Positions 8,103-15,339 of a stretch of DNA of 48,009 nt are shown piece after piece. A model generated the notes under the pieces. That model did no database searches. It was not told the origin of the DNA and was given only the letters and a program-made list of their open reading frames with translations. The stretch is taken from the NCBI RefSeq assembly GCF_002502735.1, contig NZ_DAQC01000002.1, forward strand, positions 1 to 48,009, in the 5' to 3' direction. This stretch comes from Methanoregula sp. UBA64. GTDB lineage: Archaea > Halobacteriota > Methanomicrobia > Methanomicrobiales > Methanospirillaceae. The position numbers were made by a program, and so were the translations under genes. How positions within the stretch are numbered: the stretch's first letter is position 1; each line of letters begins with the position of its first letter.

Positions 8103-8678
8103 ATGGCAGCAGGAAAAAAGGTCATCATCACGGGTGTACCGGGTGTCGGTAAGACCACGGTCATCAACGAGGCATTACAGAAGTTAAAGAGCGAAGGGGT
8201 AGACTACCAGCCCATCAATTTTGGCACCTTCATGTTCGAGGTTGCAAAAAACGAGGGGCTCGTGGCAGACCGCGACCAGATGCGCACGCTTGACCGCGCC
8301 GACCAGAAAAGGCTCCAGCAGCGGGCTGCGCAGGCGATCGCAAAGATCCCCGGCAATGTCATGATCGACACGCACGCATCGGTCAAAACCCCCAAGGGCT
8401 ATCTCGCCGGGCTCCCGGAATGGGTGCTCCGCGAGATCATGCCCGATATTATCGTCCTTGTTGAAACCGACGATGACCAGATCCTCATGCGGCGTCTTTC
8501 CGATGACACGCGCAACCGTGACAGGGAAGGCGCCCGCTCCATTGCCGAGCACCAGGCATTCAACCGGTCGATCGCCGCGGCATACGCGATGATGACCGGC
8601 TGTACCATCAAGATCATCACCAATCCCGACCACCTGCTCGACCTTGCGGCGGCAGAGATGGCCGATGTCCTCCGGTAA
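8103..8678 (+). CDS. adkA: Adenylate kinase, archaeal type
   Basis: Interconverts ATP + AMP and 2 ADP in the cytosol. The 191-residue protein begins with a P-loop (G-V-P-G-V-G-K-T-T at about residues 11-19) and has the archaeal AdkA pattern rather than the bacterial Adk lid: F-G-T-F-M-F-E-V-A near residue 40, the D-T-H-A segment and the R-R-L-x-D-x-x-R-x-R-D segment. ATG 8103 is preceded by AAGTGAGAGGCA. Its position between secY and the DUF106 gene is the usual archaeal order. Confidence 0.95.
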   Translation: MAAGKKVIITGVPGVGKTTVINEALQKLKSEGVDYQPINFGTFMFEVAKNEGLVADRDQMRTLDRADQKRLQQRAAQAIAKIPGNVMIDTHASVKTPKGYLAGLPEWVLREIMPDIIVLVETDDDQILMRRLSDDTRNRDREGARSIAEHQAFNRSIAAAYAMMTGCTIKIITNPDHLLDLAAAEMADVLR

Positions 8679-8700
8679 ATTCCTTCTTTAGGGTGACGTC

Positions 8701-9318
8701 ATGGATTTTGGCAAGTTCTGGGACAAGTACGGGTTATACGTCGCACTCCTCTTCATGTTTGCGATGATGATCTCGTACAGTATCGAGTGGCTGCGGGTCG
8801 GCGTCGGAAAGGCCCTTGATTCGGTCTTTGCGCCGCTTGTGGAGACGTTTGGCATACCGTTTTTCATCCTGATCGTAATTCTCTCGGCAGCGACCGGCCT
8901 GTACTCGTCCATTATCCAGAAGTACACGATCGATTACGAGCGGATGAACGAAGTGCAGGAGCGGATGAAGGGCTTCCAGAAAGAGTACCGCGAAGCCCTG
9001 CTCTCCAAGGACGAGAAGAAGATCAAGAAAATGGATACGAAAAAGGACCGGATGATGAAGGAGCAGCTCGAACTCTCCCAGCAGCAGTTCAAGCCCATGG
9101 CGTACATCCTCGTCCTGACCGTTCCCATCTTCTTCTGGCTCCTGTACCGGCTCAGCCAGCTGCCCAACGAGACGATCACCCTGCCTTACCAGGCCGGGGC
9201 GATCAGCCTGACTGCCCCGATGTTCTGGATCCTGCCGGCATGGATCGTCTGGTACATGCTCTGTTCGATCACCGTCAGCCAGGTGATCCGAAAGGCCCTC
9301 AACATCGGGGGGATCTGA
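8701..9318 (+). CDS. DUF106 / EMC3-TMCO1 family membrane insertase (YidC-like)
   Basis: A 205-residue membrane protein of the Oxa1 superfamily. Seen: hydrophobic segments at about 13-31 and 53-70, then a charged coiled-coil at about 78-125 (M-N-E-V-Q-E-R-M-K-G and K-K-I-K-K-M-D-T-K-K-D-R-M-M-K), then two further hydrophobic segments after residue 135. This arrangement is that of archaeal DUF106 proteins, which are homologous to YidC, EMC3 and TMCO1 and are thought to help insert membrane proteins with SecY. Genomic linkage to secY fits. The TGA overlaps the cmk ATG by one base. Confidence 0.9.
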   Translation: MDFGKFWDKYGLYVALLFMFAMMISYSIEWLRVGVGKALDSVFAPLVETFGIPFFILIVILSAATGLYSSIIQKYTIDYERMNEVQERMKGFQKEYREALLSKDEKKIKKMDTKKDRMMKEQLELSQQQFKPMAYILVLTVPIFFWLLYRLSQLPNETITLPYQAGAISLTAPMFWILPAWIVWYMLCSITVSQVIRKALNIGGI

Positions 9319-9863
9319 TGCGGATCACCGTGAGCGGGCTTCCCGGCAGCGGGACGACCTCGCTCTCACGGTACCTTGCAGAGCGCCACAATTTTACCAT
9401 GATCTCGGCGGGGGAGGTCTTCCGCCAGTGTGCGAAAGAGCACAACATGGAACTTGCCGAGTTTGGCAGGCTTGCCGAACAGGATCCTGCCTTTGACAAG
9501 ATGATCGACGCCCGGCAAAAAGAGATCGCCGAATCAAAAGACAATATCATTGTCGAGGGCAGGCTCTCGGGGTGGATGGTGGATAAGGCCGATCTTAAGA
9601 TCTGGCTCTTTGCCCCCATCGAGTGCCGGCTCGAACGGATCGTATTCCGCGACCAGATCGCCGATCTTGAGACGGCAAAGAAGATCACGCTCGAACGCGA
9701 GCACTGCGAAGCGGTCCGGTACCGGCAGTACTACGAGATCGAGATCGGGGATCTTTCGATCTACCACATCATCCTGAATACCCAGCACTGGGGGATCAAT
9801 GATCTCGGTGCGATTGTCGATACTGCCATTGCCCGGTTAACCGCGCCAAAGAACGCGGCATGA
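9318..9863 (+). CDS. cmk: Cytidylate kinase, archaeal type
   Basis: Phosphorylates CMP and dCMP. The 181-residue product begins M-R-I-T-V-S-G-L-P-G-S-G-T-T, the characteristic P-loop of archaeal Cmk with Thr-Thr in place of Lys-Thr/Ser. A basic R-L-E-R-I-V-x-R-D segment and a Y-x-x-x-Y-x-I-E-I-x-D segment are also typical. I chose ATG 9318, which overlaps the DUF106 stop, over the in-frame ATG at 9240, which lies inside the DUF106 gene. In many euryarchaea L34e lies between these two genes; here it does not. Confidence 0.94.
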   Translation: MRITVSGLPGSGTTSLSRYLAERHNFTMISAGEVFRQCAKEHNMELAEFGRLAEQDPAFDKMIDARQKEIAESKDNIIVEGRLSGWMVDKADLKIWLFAPIECRLERIVFRDQIADLETAKKITLEREHCEAVRYRQYYEIEIGDLSIYHIILNTQHWGINDLGAIVDTAIARLTAPKNAA

Positions 9864-9947
9864 CCGGAAATGCCAGCACCCGATAGTATATCTGTAAAGC
9901 CAGAGACCTCTTTTTATGCATGCCAGTCCCCCAAAGGAGGCGCATAA

Positions 9948-10379
9948 GTGACTTCCCGCGAGGGAGGTATCCGCATATCCCTTGTCCGGTCCTGGGATGC
10001 CGCGGAGATCGTTGCACTCTACCGGGCCGGGGGCTGGTGGAAGGACGAGTACGATCCGGCCGAAATTCCCGGGCTGATCCGGGGCAGTTTTGCATTTGCC
10101 GTTGCCCTCGACGGGACGGGCAGCCGGGCGGTGGGGATGGGGCGTGTGATCTCGGATGGCGTCTCTGACGCGTATATCCAGGACCTCGTGGTGCTCCCGG
10201 CCTACCGGAAGCAGGGCGCGGGAAAGGCCCTGCTCGAAGCGCTCCTCTCGGCCTGCAAAGAGGCCGGGCTCTCGTGGATCGCGCTCGTTGCCGAGCCCGG
10301 CTCGGAACCGTTCTACCGGGAGCTCGGGTTTTTGCCCATGAAAGGGCACGTCCCGCTCATGTACCGGGGTGAACCCTGA
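9948..10379 (+). CDS. GNAT family N-acetyltransferase
   Basis: A 143-residue single-domain acetyl-CoA-dependent acetyltransferase of unknown substrate. The acetyl-CoA pyrophosphate-binding motif A is present as V-L-P-A-Y-R-K-Q-G-A-G-K-A-L (about residues 82-95), with the usual beta-bulge F-Y-R-E-L-G-F near the C terminus. The GTG start at 9948 is supported by a very strong ribosome-binding site, AAAGGAGG at 9933-9940, seven bases upstream. Its stop overlaps the start of the DUF2156 gene, so the two are probably cotranscribed. A TATA-like GTATATCT near 9887 may be the promoter. Confidence 0.88.
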   Translation: MTSREGGIRISLVRSWDAAEIVALYRAGGWWKDEYDPAEIPGLIRGSFAFAVALDGTGSRAVGMGRVISDGVSDAYIQDLVVLPAYRKQGAGKALLEALLSACKEAGLSWIALVAEPGSEPFYRELGFLPMKGHVPLMYRGEP

Positions 10380-11266
10380 TGCTCACCCAGGAGGATTTCC
10401 GGCCCGTGACCCTTGCGGACCGGGCGTTTTTCGAGGCGCACTACGCAAAGTACCCGCAGACCCACAGCGATAATACGTTTACCAATATGGTCTGCTGGAA
10501 CCACTTCGCTCAGTACCGGTACGCGTACGTGAACGGGAACGTGATCCTCGCAAGCACGATCGCCGGCGCCACCCGGTTCCGGCCGCCTATCGGCCCCCGC
10601 GATCCCGCGCTCATGAAAGACCTGATCCGTTTCGCGTTTGAGTACGGCGACGATACGCCGGTTGTGGTCCTGGACCCGGCAACCGCCCAGTGGATCCGCG
10701 ACCTCGATCCCTCCATCACGATCGTCCCGGACCGGGACCATTTCGAGTACGTGTACCGTGCGCTCGATCTTGCGGAACTCCCGGGCAAGAACTACCTCAA
10801 GATCCGCAGCCAGATCCACAAGTTCCGCAAAAACTGCCGGCACACGGTCGAGCCGGTCACGGCAGCAAACCGCACCGAGGTAATGGAATTTTTAGTGAAG
10901 TGGTGCGAGTGGAAGGGGTGCGAGAACGATCTCGTGCTCGCCCATGAAAAGGAGGCGGTCTTTTACGCCATCGACCATTTCACCGAGCTTCCCCTGCGGG
11001 GCCTTTTGATCCGGGTGAACGGGCAGGTCGGTGCCATCTCCCTCTTTGAGCGCCTGAACGCGGACACGGCGCTCGTACATTTCGAGAAAGGGCTGCCGGA
11101 CTGCGAAGGGATCTACAAGGCGATAAACGCTGAGACCGCTACGGTCCTTGCCGGGGAAGTCGAGTACATCAACCGCGAGAGCGACCTCGGCGTTGCCGGC
11201 CTCCGCGAGGCAAAACTCCGGTACCACCCCCACCACATGGTCGAGGTCTTCTCGATCCGGCGCTAA
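10379..11266 (+). CDS. DUF2156 domain protein (phosphatidylglycerol lysyltransferase-like GNAT fold)
   Basis: A 295-residue cytosolic protein with no membrane segment. The sequence matches the DUF2156 pattern: N-terminal F-F-E-A-H-Y-A-K-Y-P-Q-T-H-S-D, F-x-N-M-V-C-W near residue 37, a central Y-L-K-I-R-S-Q-I-H-K-F-R-K-N segment, and the C-terminal Y-I-N-R-E-S-D-L-G segment near 262-270. The family is a double-GNAT fold related to the catalytic half of MprF, which transfers amino acids from tRNA to lipids, but soluble archaeal members have no established substrate. The one-base overlap with the preceding acetyltransferase suggests a two-gene operon. Confidence 0.85.
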   Translation: MLTQEDFRPVTLADRAFFEAHYAKYPQTHSDNTFTNMVCWNHFAQYRYAYVNGNVILASTIAGATRFRPPIGPRDPALMKDLIRFAFEYGDDTPVVVLDPATAQWIRDLDPSITIVPDRDHFEYVYRALDLAELPGKNYLKIRSQIHKFRKNCRHTVEPVTAANRTEVMEFLVKWCEWKGCENDLVLAHEKEAVFYAIDHFTELPLRGLLIRVNGQVGAISLFERLNADTALVHFEKGLPDCEGIYKAINAETATVLAGEVEYINRESDLGVAGLREAKLRYHPHHMVEVFSIRR

Positions 11267-11282
11267 AAAAATGCTTTTTTTT
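11265..11282. terminator. Bidirectional A7/T8 convergent terminator
   Basis: A7-TGC-T8 forms a short inverted repeat between the convergent DUF2156 (+) and MarC (-) genes. It gives a T run on both strands and overlaps both stop codons. Confidence 0.7.
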
Positions 11283-11889
11283 ATATGACGATCGGTAACC
11301 CGAGCGTCCCGATGATCCCCGAGAAGATGATCTTGATGGCGATTGCCGCCACGAGCATCCCGAGAACCCGTCCCATGATATCCGTGATCACGGTCCCGAG
11401 GATATTTTGGATGGCAGCCGAGTAGTAGAGGATGATCCAGGTAACGGCAAGACAGAGCGTGATCGCAATAAAGGGGACGAGGATGCCGTAGTCTTTTGAA
11501 AGGAGCATCACGGTGGTAATCGCGCCCGGCCCGCAGAGGATCGGGGTGCCAATGACCACACCGGCCGCGGTGGGCATCGAGTCCTTGGACTTGCAGAGAT
11601 CGATCCCGAGCGCCATCTCCATACCGAGCAAAAAGAGCAGGATGCCCCCGGCAACCTGGAACGTGGAGAGCGTGAGTCCCAGGACATTGAAGATGGCCGT
11701 GTTAAAGACCAGGAAGATGTACATCAGGATGCCGGCCACGGCAACGGCGATGAACGCCTGCTTGTGGATCTCCTTTGAGGTCTGCCCTTTGGTCATGCCG
11801 GCAAAGATCGGGACCGAGAGGATCGGGTCGAGGATCACAAAGAGCGCCGCAAACGCGTAGATGATACTGGATACGAGGTCAGCTGCCAT
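11281..11889 (-). CDS. MarC family integral membrane protein (UPF0056)
   Basis: A 202-residue protein with six hydrophobic segments and the MarC-family pattern: F-V-I-L-D-P near residues 18-23 (the family has D-P-x-G/S-x-x-P), a G-x-x-L-F-L-L-G segment near 82-90, and G-P-G-A-I near 121-125 (the second conserved repeat, P-x-x-x-G-P-G). MarC proteins were once linked to antibiotic resistance, but this has not held up and their transport role is unknown. The gene is monocistronic and divergent from the rubredoxin gene. Confidence 0.88.
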   Translation of the reverse strand: MAADLVSSIIYAFAALFVILDPILSVPIFAGMTKGQTSKEIHKQAFIAVAVAGILMYIFLVFNTAIFNVLGLTLSTFQVAGGILLFLLGMEMALGIDLCKSKDSMPTAAGVVIGTPILCGPGAITTVMLLSKDYGILVPFIAITLCLAVTWIILYYSAAIQNILGTVITDIMGRVLGMLVAAIAIKIIFSGIIGTLGLPIVI

Positions 11890-11964
11890 ACTTTTCCTTT
11901 CTGATCATGGGCAGTCCGGACGAATAAACCGGGCGGTTGTCCCTCCCCTCGCCGGTATGTATCG

Positions 11965-11990
11965 TTCACAATATATATTACCCGGGAACG
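11965..11990 (+). promoter_or_regulatory. TATA box candidate for the double-rubredoxin gene
   Basis: TTCACAATATATATTA contains an eight-base TATATATT-type box about 95 bases before ATG 12072, in the 182-base divergent gap between marC and the rubredoxin gene. The alternating TA core could serve either direction. No experimental start is known. Confidence 0.4.
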
Positions 11991-12071
11991 GCCATCCTCC
12001 GTTAATGCGGGCGCCGGTTCCCGGCATAGCAGTCCGGAACCCGGGCCCGGCACGAGAGGAGGATATCAGGT

Positions 12072-12674
12072 ATGGCTGGATCTGCATCTGCCACAGCAAA
12101 AGCAAAGGCGAAAAAACCCCGGGTGCGCCCGGTAACGATCCCGGAGAAACCCCGGGTTCCGCCGGCAAAGAAGCCGGTGACCACGGCAAAGAGTGCGATT
12201 GGAAGAAAGAAGACCACGGTTGCCGCCCCAAAGAGCAGCGATCCGAAAAAGCGGGCCGGCGCAAAAAAAGCCGCAAAGAAGGTCCCGGTATACAAGCTCA
12301 TGCGGTACCGCTGCCGGCTCTGCGGGTACATCTATTCCCCCCTGCGGGGAGAACCGCAGCACGGGATTCCCGCGGGAACCCCGTTTGAAGACCTGCCTGA
12401 GGACTATGTCTGCCCGGTCTGCGGGTACCAGGGAAAAGGAAAGATCGGGAAATGGGGCTTTGACGAATGGGTCCCCACCCAGTACATCTGTTCGGTTTGC
12501 GGGTACGTGTACAATGAGAACCGCGGCGAACCCCACCGGGGGATAAAACCCGGTACCCGGTTTGAGGATCTCCCCGAAGATTATTCCTGCCCGGTCTGCG
12601 CACAGGACCCGAAAATCTCCGTCCGGTTCGGGAAGGTGTTAAAACAGGGCTTTGAACCGCTCTATATCCCGTAA
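12072..12674 (+). CDS. Double rubredoxin protein with a basic N-terminal tail
   Basis: A 200-residue protein. Residues 1-72 are a Lys/Ala/Pro-rich tail with no predicted fold. Two rubredoxin domains follow: cysteines 81, 84, 114, 117 and cysteines 140, 143, 173, 176, each with the C-x2-C-G-Y...E-D-L-P-x-D-Y-x-C-P-V-C pattern that binds one Fe. Rubredoxins carry single electrons, often to oxygen- or superoxide-detoxifying enzymes in methanogens; no such partner is adjacent here. ATG 12072 is supported by GAGGAGG at 12056-12062. A start at Met77 would give a tail-less form but has no comparable ribosome-binding site. The tail resembles that of L32e in composition. Confidence 0.88.
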   Translation: MAGSASATAKAKAKKPRVRPVTIPEKPRVPPAKKPVTTAKSAIGRKKTTVAAPKSSDPKKRAGAKKAAKKVPVYKLMRYRCRLCGYIYSPLRGEPQHGIPAGTPFEDLPEDYVCPVCGYQGKGKIGKWGFDEWVPTQYICSVCGYVYNENRGEPHRGIKPGTRFEDLPEDYSCPVCAQDPKISVRFGKVLKQGFEPLYIP

Positions 12675-12696
12675 CGTCCCGGGTGCTGTTCTCTCC

Positions 12697-12737
12697 GGCA
12701 CGATCCTTTTTTACCACGCGGTAAAAAAGGGCGTGCC
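12697..12737. terminator. Strong two-part hairpin downstream of the rubredoxin gene
   Basis: An outer 6-bp stem (GGCACG at 12697-12702 with CGTGCC at 12732-12737) encloses a perfect 11-bp stem (CCTTTTTTACC at 12705-12715 with GGTAAAAAAGG at 12720-12730) and a four-base loop ACGC. It carries a T run in the left arm and begins 23 bases after the stop codon. It most likely ends the rubredoxin transcript; a protein-binding role is possible because of its symmetry. Confidence 0.6.
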
Positions 12738-12814
12738 TTAATACCGTACACGTCCATGCTGAATGTGCAACTATACGGATGTATCTGATTCCCTCTTTTT
12801 TTGGGGGAAGGGTG

Positions 12815-13276
12815 ATGGTTATGCACAAGAGTCCGGATCCGGCAATGCAGCAGAAGCACGAAGCGCTTGCCCGGTTCCTCAATGTGGATAAATCCCAGCT
12901 CCGTGTCTCGAACGGCCACCTGTACGGCTTTAAGGCATTCTTCCATGGGAACGATGAGGCATACCTCGTTCTTACCGATGAAGAAGCCACCAAGGCGGCA
13001 GAGAATGCCGTGCAGGACAAGCTCTGGCTGATCTCCTTAGAGACCCTCTTTGCCTATTTCGATATCAATGCCTACCCGGCGGATCTCCTGGGAAAACTCA
13101 AAACTAAGGAGATCCGGCAGGCCAACGAGGAGATCAAAAAACTGATCTACCATACCTGCGGCATGGAGCCGCTCCGGCAGCGGATGCTCTCGTATGGCAA
13201 CCGCAAGAACCTGCTTGCCGATTACGACCAGGAAGAGCACCGGCAGGACGGCTTTTTCATCTACCGGCTGTACTGA
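12815..13276 (+). CDS. Conserved-looking hypothetical protein
   Basis: A 153-residue soluble protein I do not recognise. Seen: no signal peptide or membrane segment, a mixed charged sequence, an N-terminal part with A-R-F-L-N-V-D-K-S-Q-L-R near residues 20-31, a F-F-H-G-N-D-E-A-Y-L-V-L-T-D-E-E-A stretch and a C terminus rich in basic and acidic residues with G-F-F-I-Y-R-L-Y at the end. Codon use is like that of its neighbours, which supports a real gene. GGGGGAAGG upstream supports ATG 12815; ATG 12821 is the alternative, and the ATG at 12779 would place the G-rich ribosome-binding site inside the gene. Confidence 0.75.
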   Translation: MVMHKSPDPAMQQKHEALARFLNVDKSQLRVSNGHLYGFKAFFHGNDEAYLVLTDEEATKAAENAVQDKLWLISLETLFAYFDINAYPADLLGKLKTKEIRQANEEIKKLIYHTCGMEPLRQRMLSYGNRKNLLADYDQEEHRQDGFFIYRLY

Positions 13277-13309
13277 CCGAATTGCATATCTCCTAGAGAA
13301 GGTGACAAG

Positions 13310-15142
13310 TTGCCGAAGAACAATATCAGGCTGACAAAATATTGGGCCGAGATCACCCTTGCAGGTATAATTGGTTTAGCGTGTTTTCTCAATCTCTGGA
13401 ACCTCTGGTATGCGGGATTTGAAAACCCCTATTATGCAGCTGCGGTTCAGGCAATGCTTACGAACCCCCCGCTAGCATTTTTCAATCCCTATGATGCAGC
13501 AGGTTTTGTCACTATAGACAAACCTCCGGTTGGTCTCTGGGTTCAGGCCGCAAGTGCGGCACTTTTTGGATTTCATGGCTGGGCTCTGATCTTGCCACAG
13601 GTTTTGGCCGGGATTGGATCGGTATTTCTGATCTATCTCATCATCGAACGTCCGTTTGGGAAACCAGCAGGATTGATCGCCGCATTTATTCTTGCAACAA
13701 CCCCGGTTTTTGTTACGACTTCGCGAATGGGCACCATGGATCTCCAACTGATATTTGTGGTACTGCTGGCACTATGGGTAGCACTCAAGGCTGCACGAGC
13801 CCAGTCCCTGAGTCTTCTTTTAGTGTCCATGGTCCTTGTGGGGATTGCGTTTAATATCAAGATGATACAGGCATTTGTTGTTGTGCCAGCCATTATTGCA
13901 GTTTATCTGCTGGGAACCACAGGTTCCCTGCGCCGGAAACTGTCTCATCTTGCCCTTGCAGTGCTTGTGCTTGCAGCAGTCTCTCTTTCATGGGCGCTAG
14001 CCGTTGATGCCGTACCTGCCGACCAACGCCCCTACATCGGAACGAGTGGGGATAATTCCATCATGGGGTTGATACTCGGCCACAATGGGGAAGAGGCCTT
14101 TGTCATTGATGAAAATGTCTGGAAATTAGATGGAATTGGTAATCCGGGGCCACTCCGTCTCATTGAGTACAACCTCTATGTTGAATTTTCCTGGCTGTTG
14201 TTGTTAGCCCTGATCGGTTTGTTTGTATGGTGTGATCGGCGGCATTTTTCCCATGCACTTACTTGCCTGAAAAGTTCCGACCGCTTTTCCGAGAAAGGGA
14301 TCACACTGATAGCCCTCAGTCTCTGGCTGTTACCGGCGCTGGTCTATTTTAGTTTCACGCATGGAAATTGGCTTGCGTACTATCTGGCTACTATTGCTCC
14401 TCCACTGGCGGGCCTTATCGGAATAGGGGTGGTGGAGATGTACACAAATTACCTCAAAGATAGTGTAACGGGATGGTTGCTTGTTGTGGCAATAATTGTA
14501 ACGGCACTTCTTCAGATCTTTATTTTCAGGAAGATATGGATCTATAATCCAGAAATATATGGGGTGCTCCTTATTCTTCTGGCGGGAGGTATATTTTGTT
14601 CTATACTCCTTGCCTGGCAGCGGATAAAACCCGGAACAAACCCTTCTGTCAGGAAATCCACGGTTATTGCAGGTATTGCAGTTATGACACTTCTTGTTGC
14701 CCCGGTTGTATGGTCCGGTCTTTCAGTAATTGAGTTGCATCCTGCTGCAAATTCGACTGATAGTAAATTAGAGGGTTTCCTCGTGTCTCATTCGGAAAAT
14801 ACTACCTTTTTAGCAGCAGTACCCAGTAGTTTTGATTTTGGAAGCTCCTTAAGCGTTGATACCGGCAAACCCGTTATGGCAGTAGGCGGTTATTTTGGGA
14901 CAGATAGGATCCTTTCAATTGACCAGATGCCAGGTCTTGTGAAGAATAGAACGGTTAGGTATTTTTTTCTCCTTCCTGAAAACACATCCATTAATTACCG
15001 AATGGCCAGAGGTTATGGGGAAAATGCAGCAATTTATTCCTGGGTAGAGGATCATTGTATGCTCGTCCCCGACACAGACTGGAGGAGGAAGTCTACGGAT
15101 TATTCATTATACAACCTGTATGATTGTATCGGTGCTGCATAA
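13310..15142 (+). CDS. YkcB-like / GT39 (ArnT-PMT clan) membrane glycosyltransferase, copy 1
   Basis: A 610-residue integral membrane protein with about eleven to twelve hydrophobic segments and a soluble C-terminal domain after about residue 490. The first large external loop has Y-Y-A-A-A-V near residues 44-49 and F-V-T-I-D-K-P-P-V-G-L-W near 65-76, the pattern of the YkcB branch of GT-C glycosyltransferases, which use polyprenyl-phosphate sugars at the outer face of the membrane. The TTG start at 13310 is supported by AAGGTGA four bases upstream. The sequence is richer in AT than the ribosomal block. It is followed by a paralogue and a GtrA-like gene, suggesting a small surface-glycosylation cassette. 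Substrate and sugar are unknown. Confidence 0.85.
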   Translation: MPKNNIRLTKYWAEITLAGIIGLACFLNLWNLWYAGFENPYYAAAVQAMLTNPPLAFFNPYDAAGFVTIDKPPVGLWVQAASAALFGFHGWALILPQVLAGIGSVFLIYLIIERPFGKPAGLIAAFILATTPVFVTTSRMGTMDLQLIFVVLLALWVALKAARAQSLSLLLVSMVLVGIAFNIKMIQAFVVVPAIIAVYLLGTTGSLRRKLSHLALAVLVLAAVSLSWALAVDAVPADQRPYIGTSGDNSIMGLILGHNGEEAFVIDENVWKLDGIGNPGPLRLIEYNLYVEFSWLLLLALIGLFVWCDRRHFSHALTCLKSSDRFSEKGITLIALSLWLLPALVYFSFTHGNWLAYYLATIAPPLAGLIGIGVVEMYTNYLKDSVTGWLLVVAIIVTALLQIFIFRKIWIYNPEIYGVLLILLAGGIFCSILLAWQRIKPGTNPSVRKSTVIAGIAVMTLLVAPVVWSGLSVIELHPAANSTDSKLEGFLVSHSENTTFLAAVPSSFDFGSSLSVDTGKPVMAVGGYFGTDRILSIDQMPGLVKNRTVRYFFLLPENTSINYRMARGYGENAAIYSWVEDHCMLVPDTDWRRKSTDYSLYNLYDCIGAA

Positions 15143-15339
15143 ATCGAATAACATAATCATTCACATGCAAGCCGATTTGGTTTATTTTTCGGATACAGAA
15201 TAAAAAATCCTACCTGCAGTAACTGCCACGTTTTATTGGGCGATAATTTATCTTTGGGAGACTTACACTGGTCTATACTATTTCCTAACTCCCGTCTCAA
15301 CAAGGAAACTGCAAACTCTGTACCGTCTGGAATACGAAT

